DNA of 64,000 nucleotides from positions 6,361,001 through 6,425,000 of the forward strand of contig BRXU01000003.1 in NCBI GenBank assembly GCA_030267565.1, in the 5' to 3' direction. Numbering within the stretch: position 1 is the stretch's first letter; every line of letters begins with the position of its first letter. The DNA is from Pleodorina starrii (taxonomy: Eukaryota > Chlorophyta > Chlorophyceae > Chlamydomonadales > Volvocaceae). Both the position numbers and the translations under genes were made by a program. The notes below the pieces were generated by a model that was not told where the DNA came from, did no database searches, and saw only the letters and a program-made list of their open reading frames with translations. This document shows, piece by piece, positions 1-11,332 of the stretch.

Positions 1-49
1 GCCTCCCGTGCCTCTCTTTATCTGTACGTCCTTCATCCGAAACCCGCAG

Positions 50-3000
50 ATGGACCGAATCGCGGTGAAAGACGTGACAGCGGACGAGCTGCTTGCCCGG
101 ATAAAGCTGCTGGAGTCGCAGCAGGGCGATGCGGCGGGCCCCAAGCTGAATCCCTTCAACCAGCAGGAGATCATTTCCCGGCTGGAGGTGCGGCGTGGCC
201 AGCGACGGCAGCGGCAGCAATGCCGGTGCAGCCCTGGAGAATCGTTGGCGGGGGTGTGTCGTGTGTGTGTCTGGCGGGGACCCGGATGCGGGCTGTGCGG
301 GCAGCTGCGGCAGGGGGTGAGGGGCACGAGAGGCTGCTTTGGGTGGCACCAGGCGATGCCGGGCCGCCGCCGTGACGCCGGAAGTCGCGCACTGGTGGTG
401 GGTTGGAGCTGTGCCGGGTGCGGCGACGGCCTGGATGGAAGGCCGGGGGAGCGCAGGGGCCGAGGCTGGTGGCAATGGCATGGCGCACGCCCGCGGCCGC
501 ATGGCTATGCGCTAAGGCCCCGGCCGGGCTGGGGCCTCTGCGTGCCCCGGCAAGGCTGCTGCCAGCGGGCTTGCGGCCGGGGGACCAGGCGTGAGGGCTG
601 CTGCCAGTGGGCTTGCGGCCGGGGCGCACAGGCACCGGTACACACAGGTCGATATGTGGGCGCGCCACCGCTTGGACACGTGGTGCTCACGTCGTTGCCA
701 GCGGCTGCACAGCTGAGCACGACGCAGCGGCAGTGCAGAGGCGTGCTTGTCCGTTCTGTCGGGGACAGCTGCACGTGCAGCAGATGCCGCCGCCCTGCCG
801 CATGTTGCAATCTCGACCACCCGGCCACACGGCGGCGCCCATACGGACCGACATTGACATTGCCCTTGACGCTATTGCTCTCACCCTCCTGTTGCCACTC
901 AATAAACCCTGTGCCGGGCGTCTTCTGCGCCCCTGTGTGGGTCTGTAACCCCGCAGGCACTGGAGAAGAAGATGTCGGAGGGAGGGCCGGAGCACTCGAG
1001 TTCACAGCGGGAGGTAAGCAGGCGCCGGTGCGCTCGGTGCGATGACGTTGCACGTGCGGACCATATCACACTGCAGCTTCATTTCGCACAATCGCAGTGC
1101 ATGCACGCACACACACAGCCTGCATGCCCTCCGCCCGGACCCTCGGTATGCATGTGCCTGCTGACCTGCATACCTGCATACCTGCTTCACCCGGGTCTTC
1201 CGCGCCCCGTTCCCTCTGCACTCAGGGCCGGGGGCCAGCCCACGATGAGGGGCCCGACCTGGAGACGCGCCTGAGCCGCCTGGAGTCGCGGTTGAGGGGG
1301 GTCTACAACCTGAACGGCAAGCTGGTGGCGGTGGAGCAGATTGCCACGGGCCTGGGGGTCGCAATACCCGACCTGGAGTACCCCACCGGCGGCGGCCCGC
1401 CGGCGCCGCTGCCGACGGCCGGCACCGCCGGCACCGCGCCGGCGCTGCCGCCGCTGCAGGCCTGGCGACCGCCGGTGACGTCGCAGCCGTCGTACCCCGG
1501 CACACAGCAGCTCAACGCCGCGGAGTGGCCGCGGCCGGGCGACGGCGCCGCCGCCGAAGAGGCGGGCGGTGCGAAGCTGCCGGGCCGCGGTCCCAGCCCC
1601 GTGCCCGACTCGGCGCTGCTCACCGTCGCGCTCTCTGCACCGCACACGCGCGGCAACTCGCCCAGCCACAGCCCGCGCCTGGCAGCCACGCCCACCAGCC
1701 CCAAGCGCCTCAGCGGCATCGGCTCGCCGAGCAACTCCGTGCCGCACGCCGGCCTGCTCGCCTCCAGCGCCACCGGCGCCGGCAGCACCGCCGGGGGGCC
1801 CGTGTCCGCGCACCGTGTGGTGCAGCTGGGCCAGGAGGTCGGGGCGCTCCGCAGCGAGGCCGAGGCGCTGCGGGGCACCGTCGACAGCCTGGTGCAGCAG
1901 GTCGCGGGGCTGCGCGCCGGGCTGGGTTCCAACGCCGTCGAGTCGCTGTCGCGGCTGCAGCAGGTGGAGGAGGGCGTGAGCTCGCTGCGCGCGCAGGTCG
2001 CCGACTTGGCTGCGGCGCGGCGCGACGCGGCTGCGCGCACCGGCTCCGAAGTCACGTTTGCCGACCTGAGCCTGCTGCGCAGCCAGGTGGAGGGCTCGGT
2101 GGCGGAGGCGCGCGCGCAGGCGGCGGCGACGGCGGCGCTGGCGGAGCGGGAGCTGCCGACGCTGGCGACGCGGGTGGAGGAGCTGGGCGAGGCGCTGAAG
2201 AAGAAGGGCGAGCCGCGCGATATCGATGCGCTGTTCCACGAGCGGCTGAATGCGCTGGAGGGCACCATGGGCGACATGAAGACGGAGCTGCTGGGCTCCA
2301 TTGAGGCGGCCATGGAGAGCGCCGTCAAGGTGGACGACCTGCAGGTACGGGGGGCGCTGGGGGTACTGGGGTGATAGAGTACTGGGGGTAGCAGGGCACT
2401 GGGGTAGCAGGGTACCGGTACTGGGGGCACTGGGGTTGGGGCTGCGGGTTGGGTTGGGGGCTTGGGGCTTGGCCCGTGGGTCTGGTACCCCAGCTTGGTT
2501 TGGATACTAGTGAAAGTTCTATATGGGTTGGTGTGTTGTGGCTACGTCTGCGGTACTGTACTTAAGGGCTCTTGCTTTACTCGCGGCCTGTCTGTGGGGC
2601 TGCAGGCGCTGGAGGAGGTGCTGGAGGCGAAGGCACCGGCGGAGGCGCTGCGGCTGCTGCAGCAGCAAACCCACGCGCTGAGCCAGGCCGTGGCGGGCAT
2701 TGGCGACGCCATCGCGCTGCGCCCCCACGTCGGCGATGCTCTGCGCGGCGGTGGCGCCAGCGGCGCCGCCAGCGGGCCGCTGGTCACCAAGCTGCGCTGC
2801 CTCACGTGCGACCAGCCCATCAAGCAGCACCAGTCGCTGGGGCTCAGCAGCGGCGGCTCCGTCATCGCCAAGGGCGGCTTCCTGCCGCGGCTGGAGTCGA
2901 TGCCTGCCAAGGAAGGCCCCCCGGGCGGTCCGGGGCTGATGGTTGCGGATCTGAGGGCGAGCAAGGAGGAGCGGCTGTCGGGGCTGCAGGCGGCGGTGTC

Positions 3001-3223
3001 GGGGCGAGCTAGCGGCGTGGTGAAGGCGGGGGAGCTGGAGGACTATGCGCACGGTGTGGGGCTGGGCGGGCTGGGCGGGCTGAACGGGTCTGGGCCGCAG
3101 GGGGACGGCAGCCCGGGGAGAGCTGTGGAGCGGTCGCGCGCGTCGCGGGTGGTGGTGGGGGGTGGGCTGGTCAAGCCCGGACCCGCGGGGCCGCCGGCCC
3201 CGAGCAAGCCGGTGTTCCTCTGA
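50..3223 (+). CDS. Coiled-coil protein with C-terminal DUF4795/QRICH2-like domain (5'-partial)
   Basis: Exons 50-187, 957-1013, 1226-2344 and 2606-3223 all join in phase 0 at GT-AG borders and end at TGA 3221-3223. The gene probably continues left of the window, although the ATG at 50 could be a start. The visible part is about 643 residues. Residues ~1-65 are helical, a Pro/Ala/Ser-rich linker follows, then long heptad-like helices (about residues 215-400 and 439-485), then a Cys motif KLRCLTCDQPIKQ near residue 505 and a Gly/Pro tail. A helix followed by a C-x-x-C 'CxxCD.P' motif is the hallmark I recall for DUF4795 proteins such as animal QRICH2, which is needed for sperm flagella. A flagellar role here is inference. 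The intron at 2345-2605 is rich in short GGGGTA-type repeats. Confidence 0.6.
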
Positions 3224-4120
3224 CGGCTGCGAGCGCTGGGGGGCTGGGGTAAGCACTGGGGGAAGAACTGCAGTGGAGTAGCCGGGGCGCGGGCTGGAGG
3301 AGCGGGTTGTCTGCCGATGCCTTGGGAGGGGAAGACTGGGGTGGTGGCCCCGAGAATTGGGAGGGCCGGGCAGCAAGGGAGCGCGCAAGGGATGGGGTCT
3401 GGTCGGGTGAGTAGGCCGGGCCGGGTTGAGAGGGACCTCACAGGTACCACGAACCACGTGCCTTGTGTCCAACTGAGCGACAGGGAACTGCGTCCCTGCG
3501 TTCGGGAGTGCGGAGTGGTATCAGAGACTACACGGAAAGAAAGGTGCGCGGTGCTGGCGCTGTGGGTGCGCGCGCTTCCTACAGTTGGACGGTTGCTTGT
3601 GTGTGACTTTGGTGCGCGGTTTGGACTGATCAGCGTGCGTGGATGGATGGGGTGAGTTGACGTTGGACGGACTACGCAGCTGCCACGCGGCCGAGTGCCG
3701 ACGCCCGGGCCACGCAATACCGCTGCGGCGGCTTGCAAGTACTGAGGCCTCGTCCCGTGGTGCGCCGCACCGTAGAACAAGCGCATGTACACAGGAGTTT
3801 GGGGAAGGGGCTAGCTAGAGCCCGCCGCGCTGGCGGCATGCTTCCAGCCTCGGAGCGGATTGCGGGGCCCGGGTGCTGGGCAATTGAGTGTGACGTCATG
3901 CACGGCAGCAGATTAGGAAGCAGACGATGTACCGCTATCATATTTGACGCAGGTGTCACGGCAAAGGTAAAATAAGGAGCGGTGTATTTCTCGGGCGGGC
4001 GGGTCGGGGCGGGTAGCTGCGGCGGATTCTGCGCTCAGGCGCTCTTGGCGGTGCGGTGCGGCCACTTGACTGCGGTTGCAGCTCTGGGCGGGCGCACGGC
4101 GAGATACTGTATGCCTCGGT

Positions 4121-4125
4121 TGTAA
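4121..4125 (+). terminator. TGTAA polyadenylation signal
   Basis: First TGTAA, the volvocine poly(A) signal, downstream of the coiled-coil gene stop. It implies a 3' UTR of about 0.9 kb covering 3224 to ~4135. No other gene was seen in that stretch. Confidence 0.45.
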
Positions 4126-4135
4126 TGCCTTACGC

Positions 4136-5314
4136 AAATGAAGATTGCGGACATGGCGCGTGTTGGGAGCAGAGTGCCAAGAGGATGCAGCGGAAGGCAG
4201 GGCACGGGGACCGGCACGTAGAGACAGTCACTCTCGGCACTACCGTAGTCTTGCTGGAACGAGCAGGGCAGTCACTGCAGGATTGTAAGCGGGGGCGCTC
4301 CGTGTCGGAAGGCCCGCATGGTTTCCACAGACGCGGCGGAATGGGCCCAGCGCTGTGAAAGCTGGCGAGACCGGGAAGGTGTTATGGCACGATCCCGCTG
4401 TAATGCACTGGCGCATGATCCCGACTGCAGCTTGCAACCCGTCGGCAGCTCGGTGCAATGCCCGCGGTGTCCAGGCGTCCGGGCCAGGCGTAACAAAAGA
4501 ATCGTCCATCGAGCAATTGGGCTCTGTTGCTGCAAGGGAGTTGGGAGTTTAAATGGCCGGAAGGCCGATAATTATTAATGCAGCTCACGTCATGTATGCA
4601 CAAAACCTGGGCCCTTTCGAGCTTTCCTTCAACTGTCGGGATCACCTTCTCAAATCCAATCTTTATGTGCATTAGCAAACACGTCCCCATTAGTGGCCCA
4701 CAGGCTCGTCGAGTCATCGTCGGCCCTCGCTGCTCTCTCGAGAGCTGCAGGCTATGACGACAGGTTGCCTGCTAAGAACATACATACAACATTCAATGGG
4801 AGCGCTTGGCCCAATAGTGCCGCCCTGTGCCGCCACACGCCAGAAGAGCCAGGAGTTACTATCTTACTAATGAAGTGCTCAAAGTCCAGGCCTGTCCGGT
4901 CACGTTGCGAATCGGTCATCCACCTTCCAGAGGAAATCATACTGTGTCCACATGGGGCTCGAACAGGGCCCGCAGCTTCCAAAGCCACGCGCAGTTTCCA
5001 AGCTTCATTGTAACAGAGTCGTACTACCGGCCCCCCCGGACTTCCAGTGCACTGCAGCAGCCGTTTTGTGGTAACAGTAATGGGTATATAATGCAGGCTG
5101 ATTACATTCCCGTCACCTCACCAAGACAGCCAACAAGCCAACTTTACTATTATCCCTGATACAGTGATACTGTGGACTACCGTATTGCCGTGTGTTGGAA
5201 ACCCAGAGCCTGTAAGGCATAACAATTTCAGAGTATCATCTACATAAGGAGACTTTATTGGCGCCCCATTGGATTTTGCCTTTACTCAGCAGCGAAGCTG
5301 CGCATCGCGAGAGA
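4136..5314. other. Intergenic region upstream of the GH9 gene
   Basis: No supported gene. GC content falls clearly from about 4560 onward, and a TATATA stretch lies at 5085-5090 (within GGGTATATAATG), about 230 bases before the cellulase start. It could be its core promoter; the transcription start is unknown. Confidence 0.4.
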
Positions 5315-8300
5315 ATGTCCCTCAGGGCAGGGAAGCAAGCGCTCGCAACACTTGCTGCATCGGTACTAATTATCACAGCGGTAGGATCCCTTAGTGCTTT
5401 TGCTGATCAAAGTAGTCGACTCAGTTTTGTTGCCGTTAAATAGCAACTGCCATTCCCAACGCCGACGCAAACCGCTCATCTTGGACGCAACCTCCCTTCA
5501 CTATCAAAGAATGCAGCACATCTGACCGATATTCTTGTGTGCCCTTGTTCCGCGTGCACGTAGCTGCACGCTGGGGAAGCTGTCGCAGCAGAGTATGATT
5601 ACGCGGCCGCCCTGGACGCATCCTACTTCTTTTATGAGGCCCAGGCAGCGGGGCCGCTGCCGTCTTAGAATCGCGCTGGAAGGTGGAATTTAGGTGGATG
5701 GCGCGACTCAAGCTATCTCGATGACGGCAAGGACATCGGCAAGAACCTCACCGGCGGCTGGTTTGATGCGGGAGGTGAGTGCCCGCCTACGTACGTGCGC
5801 TGCAATCGTGCCTTGCGCGGCGCCTTGCGGCGATGTGAGTACCCAGTACTGCTGGCACGAGCATTTGCCACCACCCTCATGCTTGTAGCGACGATGAAAC
5901 GCTTCTTTGGTGGCCTGACACCATTTCCTGCTTGCCCGCCGGCTCCGCCTTCCTGTCTGGAACTCTGGACTCTGCAGCCTTGTGGAAAACCTACTACTGC
6001 CTCACCGTATGCACCATCACATATGCCCCACCGCCATTCGCCCGTATTAGCGTATAAATCTGAGTCGTCTTGTCCCCCTCATGCATGTCAGCTCACCGCT
6101 CATGACTTCACGGAACTTTTGCTTCCGTTGCCCGGATGCTCTGCCCACAGACCACATGAAGTTCCAGCTGCCGTACGGCTGGGCCGTGTCGACGCTGGCG
6201 TGGGCCGTCGTGGAGTTCCCGGACGCCTACACCTCCACCGGCCTGCTGCCTCTGGCCACCCGCAACCTGATGTTTGCCGCCGACTACATTCTGCGCAGCC
6301 ACGTCAATGCCAGCGATGTGGCCGCCGAGAACATATACGTGGCGCAGGTTGTTCCGGCAGGAATGAGCCGCCGGGTCCACTTCCGCACGGGGTCACATTC
6401 CCCCGTCATGACCTCGTGTTCGATCGCAAAGCGAAAGCAAAAGCAGGGGTTTAGGGTTCTTGGGTTTTCAGGGTTTTGGAGTTTTTTTGGTTTTGAGGGT
6501 TTTGGGGTCTTGCACCCGGAGTTTCAGCAATGGCGCAGAGGAGAACGGCCCGCAGAGCGGCCCCTCGGCCCACATTGCAAGTCTCGCAAACAAAGCCGCC
6601 CGTCCCAAACCAATGCGCGTCTAACCCCGCCGTTTCACTTTCTCCCCTCCTCCCTGGCCTTCCCGTGAGCTTTTGGCCCCGTCCTCCTTTTCCTGCCCTG
6701 CAGGTTGGCGACACGGACACGGACCACGCGCGCTGGTGCCGCCCCGAGCAGTGCCCTCTGGTCGAGGGCCCCTACCGCCCCACCTGGCAGGCCGACAAGA
6801 CCCGCCCCGGCTCCGACATTGTCGGCGAGGCGGTGGCGTCACTGGCGGCTGTGGCCAGCGTGCTGCGCATTGGCGACCCGACGGGGGCCACCACGGCGGC
6901 CGACGTGGACGGTCTGCTCCGCCACGCCCGCCAGCTGTACGCCTTCGCCAAGGAGTTTCCGGGCACGTGAGTCCTGGTCTGGGTGGCCGGGCGGTTGGTT
7001 GGTTCGTTGCTTTGGTTGGTTTGGCTCCAAGCCTGACGGGAGGCGCGTTGGGGGAAGTCACTCGATGTGTCCGTATCTTTGTGTACGGTATACGTGATGA
7101 CCGCGCGTGCGTGGATTGTTGGGCGACAGGCGCTCTTTGGCCGCGCGCCGGTCGCACTGCCGCGTTGCTCAGGCGTCCCCATCCGCCCCCCCGCACGTCT
7201 GTCGTCTCTCCCCCCGCGCAGCTGGGAAATTCCCTCCGGTGACTATCCGTACCGGTATGGCAACCACAAGTGGCAGGACGACATGCTGTGGGCAGCAGCC
7301 TGGATGTGCCGCGCCGGCGAGGGCGCGTCGTACTGCGCCGATGCTGTGACGTACTGGAATGCCGACAGCAACATGGGCATCGGCTGGTGTAGGGGCATGG
7401 ACTGGGACAATTCCTTCAATGGTCAGTACATAATAATACGGCGGGTCAGTTGTGTCGTGAAGGGCAATCAGGGGCTTCAAGACCTGATGAGCAGCATGAG
7501 TAATACACTTAGTAATGCGCTCAGTAGTCTTGCTAATATCATGCATTTGCAGTATCTTAGTAAGAAGCTTAAATTGTTTGTAATTACAGAACCGAATGGT
7601 TGCGCGCGTGTTCGTTATTCACCGCGTCGTGAAGTCACTCTAAGTGCTGTCCTTCAGACTATTGGGATATCGGTCATGTTTTTGCAGCTGATGGCAAGAA
7701 TTACGTATATCCAATAACGCTCTTCGTCCTTGGTTACAAATCGCGGACATCCCCGTCTTTTCCCACAGAGGCTTCGATCATGATGCTTGGCATGGGGGAC
7801 AAGCTGAGCGCTTCCTTTCTGCAGACCGTCCGCACGCGCCTCAACTGGAACCTGAACCTGTGGAATGTGAGTAGCGAAAGGAAGATGATGTCGCAGAATG
7901 CGACTCTGCTGCTGTCGGCCTGAGCAATCATCCGCGCAAAGCCGCAAATGGGTGGGACGGCAGGGCTCCCGCCCGAGCCTCCAGTATAATGGCTCTCGGG
8001 CTGACCGAAGTCCGGCCCGCATCTCAATAGGCAATCACGCTGAGACCTGTGTCGGGCCTCTTGCATGACCCGTGTTCCCCACGTGGCCACACACCGGCCA
8101 CGCTGACCTTGACCCTCCTCTCCATACCTCCGCATCTCGCTGCCTCTCCCGCTCCGGCCCTCCCTTTCGTTCCACCGCTGCGGTTTCATCGTGAACACGT
8201 CCCTCCCCTCCATTTCCGCTGTGGGTTGCAGGTTTCGACGGTCTGCACGCGGCCTCCACCCGGGACGGACTTGAACGGCGACGGCCTGGTTGACGACGGC

Positions 8301-9518
8301 ACCGTGTGTTATTCACCCAAAGGACTGGCGCACGAGATGCAGTGGGGCACCCTGCGCGTAACCGCCAACGCCGCCGCGCTCAAGCTGGTCTTCGCAAAGT
8401 ACGCGCTCGCCACCGCCGCTGGCGCCGCCGACGCTGCGGTGCAGCGCTGCTGGGCGCGGCGCCAGATGCGCCTCATGCTGGGCGACTGGGGCCGCAGCTT
8501 CGTGGTCGGTTTCGGAGCCAACCCGCCGACGCGGCCGCACCACTCGAGCTCCATGTGCGATGCCGATTTCAACATCACGTGCGATGGAAGTACGGCGGCG
8601 CTGCCGCGACCCAACCCCAGTGTGCTGCGCGGCGCGCTTGTGGGCGGCCCGCGCAAGGACGACACGTATGATGACAACCGCATGGACTACATTTTGAATG
8701 AGGTGGCCATTGACTACAACGCCGGCTTCACGGTTGCGCTGTCGGGCTTGCTGCAGCTGGGCCTAATCAGCAGCAGCGGAGGCGGAGCGGCCGTCGCAGA
8801 CTGGGACACCTACTGCGCATCGCCCTCACCGTCGCCCTCACCGTCTCCATCTCCATCGCCTTCGCCCTCGCCTTCGCCCTCACCTTCTCCCTCACCGTCG
8901 CCCTCACCTTCTCCCTCGCCGTCTCCATCTCCATCGCCCTCACCGTCTCCCTCGCCCTCGCCCTCACCGAGCCCCAGCCCCAGCCCCAGTCCCATCCGCG
9001 GTATCTGCCCCGCAAACCGCTGGGAATGCAACGGCTGCGATACTTCGACAGCCCCCGGCATGCCCCTGGCCGCCCAGCGCCCCAGCTGCTATGCGTGCGT
9101 CAGTGCGCGGCAGCCGGAGCCCTGGCAGTGCCACGCCTGCCTGGGGAACGCGACCTATGCGCCTATCCAGGCGGAGTCGTGTCTGGGCTGCGTCACGGCC
9201 GGCGGCGACGCGTGGGCGTGCCAGCAGTACTGCACGGATCGTACGGCGGATGCAGCGCTGCTGCCGATCTGTACGGCATGCACGGCGGACCCGGCCATGC
9301 GGGTGGCGGGGCCGTGGCGCTGTGGCGTGTGTATGGGCAATGCGGGCGTGGCAGCGGCGGGCACGGTGCCGGAGTGCATTGCGTGCGTGCGCGCGAACGG
9401 TGACCCCTTTGCGTGCGTGGAGTGCTCCAAGAAGGATTCGGTGGACGCGCGCCAGGCGTGTACGGCGTGTGTGCTGTCGTCGGACAGCCCCTGGAGCTGT
9501 TCTTGGAAGTACCCTTAG
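5315..9518 (+). CDS. Secreted GH9 endo-beta-1,4-glucanase with SP-linker and Cys-rich C-terminal domain; in-frame TAG
   Basis: Exons: 5315-5434 (end uncertain; 5380 also possible), 5594-5774, 6151-6347, 6704-6966, 7222-7421, 7769-7866, 8232-9518; phases agree throughout, giving ~781 codons. The N-terminus is a signal peptide ending near SAFA. GH9 landmarks are YFFYEAQAAGPLPS, GGWFDAGDHMKF (catalytic Asp pair, split by intron 2), GDTDTDHARW, and in the last exon SFVVGFGANPPTRPHHSS and NEVAIDYNAGF (proton-donor Glu). An SP-repeat linker (8818-8997) follows, then about 170 residues with repeated CxxC / PWxCxxC patterns. GH9 enzymes cleave internal beta-1,4-glucan bonds; here the product would be extracellular, in wall remodelling or cellulose use. 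Exon 2 has TAG at 5666-5668 in the reading frame of the domain, so this allele may be a pseudogene or contain a sequence error. The Cys-rich tail resembles modules I recall from other volvocine cellulases. Confidence 0.88.
6446..6510 (+). repeat. Degenerate telomere-like G/T repeat in GH9 intron 3
   Basis: Irregular repeats of GGGTTTAGGG, GGGTTTTCAGGG and GGTTTTGAGGG type, strand-biased for G and T. They resemble the Chlamydomonas TTTTAGGG telomere unit but are imperfect. Confidence 0.4.
8818..8997 (+). repeat. Ser-Pro dipeptide repeat linker
   Basis: About 30 codon pairs of TCN/AGC-CCN encode (SP)n between the GH9 catalytic and Cys-rich domains. Synonymous codon variation (TCG, TCA, TCT, TCC, AGC) shows the peptide repeat is kept rather than the DNA. 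SP modules are typical of hydroxyproline-rich algal wall proteins. Confidence 0.9.
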
Positions 9519-11332
9519 TCGCCACCGCCGCCATGCCCCGAAGATGAAAATTTGTGAGCAAGGCGGGTCAAGACACTCTGGGGGGAGGCGAGGCGTGTCG
9601 CCAAGCGGGAGGCTGGCGATGTGGCGGTGTGGCGGGCATTGCGCTCGCCACCGAGCGGCAGGCTGGTTGGCACGCGTCAGCGAGCAGGGCTGAGAGTTTC
9701 GTGTTGTGGTGGTTTAGGTTGCTGGTGGGCTGCGGGCGCTGGTCGATCCATCGTTCAGCAGCTGTCGAGCAACTGTGTGTAGGCGGTGAATACCGACTTG
9801 GTAGAGTACTTGCTAGCTGGTTTCAAGTTTGGCTCGTCGTTGGATGTATGTCTGGATTTCCTTTCTACCGGCTTCGTGACGTGCGTGCGTCCTCGTGCCG
9901 TGCGGACTGCCGTACAATTTGCAGCCCCGCCGTTTGAACACCTGTACATAGCTACGGATGAATAGGGTTATATGTCGCGCTTTTGCTTGGGAGGTAGGTG
10001 TTGCCGTACACTGTGACGAGACGCACATTGTACATATCGATGGCGAATGGTCGACTGCCCGTTCATAGTAATAAGTGTCAGGTGCGGTATGCACCGGTGA
10101 CCCGAAAGGGTCCACCGAAACCAATGCTTATTTCAATAAGTACCGTGTCGTAACGCACCGTGTCGAATCGGAGTGATGGAGGGGTGATGAGCGACATTCA
10201 TCGGAAATACATCGGAAATAAAACTCCACGGTCCCACGGCGCTCTGCTGCGGAGTAGGCGGCGTCTGATTCCACTCCCCATTTCAACATGTTCCCCCATG
10301 TATGTCCCGACGCATGAGCAGTAGGTTCCGGAGCTCGTTGTTCTTCTGCTCTCATGCGACCGTGAGGCTCTGTTGTGGCTGCTGCTGCTGCTGCTGTGAC
10401 GTTCACGAGCCGACACGGATGCCGCGGTGTGCTTGCCGAGACTGCTAGGGGCGGTCTGTACCCTGATGGCGTCGTGATGGTATTTGTTTGATTGAGCAAG
10501 CAAGACTCTAGGTGCATACCCGTCACGCGCTGTCGGTAGGAGAAGGGCCGTACGGTAGTACCACGTACGGTAGTGCCGCACTGTCGATAGGACACGCAAG
10601 GAAGCTCAAGCGTGTGGTCGGACGCTGCTGTTGCGGAGGGCCGGCGCTGGGACCCACACAGTTGGCGTTACCACCTGTGGCCCGGCAGTGCGCCTTTTTG
10701 GGTTGTAACGTGTACCCGCACCAGCTTCACGACCGACGCAGGTTACTGCCAAGCTCCAAGGTGAGCCTTGTGGGTGCCAGTTTGGCGGCGTGGCCGAGTG
10801 CGGTGAAGCGCCGAACACCAAATGCACACCCACCCACCCATGCCGCCATGCGTCGGCAATTGTGGCGGCCCCCTCGGGCAGCGACACCAGAACAGACTAA
10901 CAGACTCGAGGCGAGCAGTACACTTTTGTCACAGGCCTAGACGCGGCATCAAAGAGCTAGCAGCTAGGCAGGATTGCGTTGGCGATTGCGAGTAGGTGGG
11001 TAGGTAATGGGTCAACACGCGAAAGGGGTCGGGTGCCTGCGCGCGTCCGCGTTCAACGAGCAACGACCCATAACCAACAAATGTTGTACAAACCGCTGCG
11101 ACCTTGGAAAAACTGCCGAAGTCAATGAGCGATGTGGGCCGCTGATCATTCGGGCATTCTTATAAAGCGTTATTCCGCTGCAATAGATCAGGCACTTGGT
11201 TACAAAGGGCATTCCGACGCTCCACTTCTGAAAGTTGCGCAACTAGATTTTGGCTTTGCGGCCGATGCATCACCGCTCGCGTCAACCCTCAACATACGTA
11301 TCTGTTGGGTGGTTATTGTTGTAGTGGTCGCC
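9519..11332. other. 3' UTR/intergenic region, no gene seen
   Basis: Follows the cellulase stop. The only TGTAA downstream that I found is at 10704-10708. A short CTG run lies at about 10378-10397, and a repeated CGTACGGTAGT motif near 10547-10575. Short ORFs here lack codon or splice support. Confidence 0.4.

Noticed and set aside
1187..2430. Long minus-strand frames opposite the coiled-coil exon
   Set aside because: Shadows of the GC-rich coding strand; Arg/Leu- or Ser/Pro-rich without domains.
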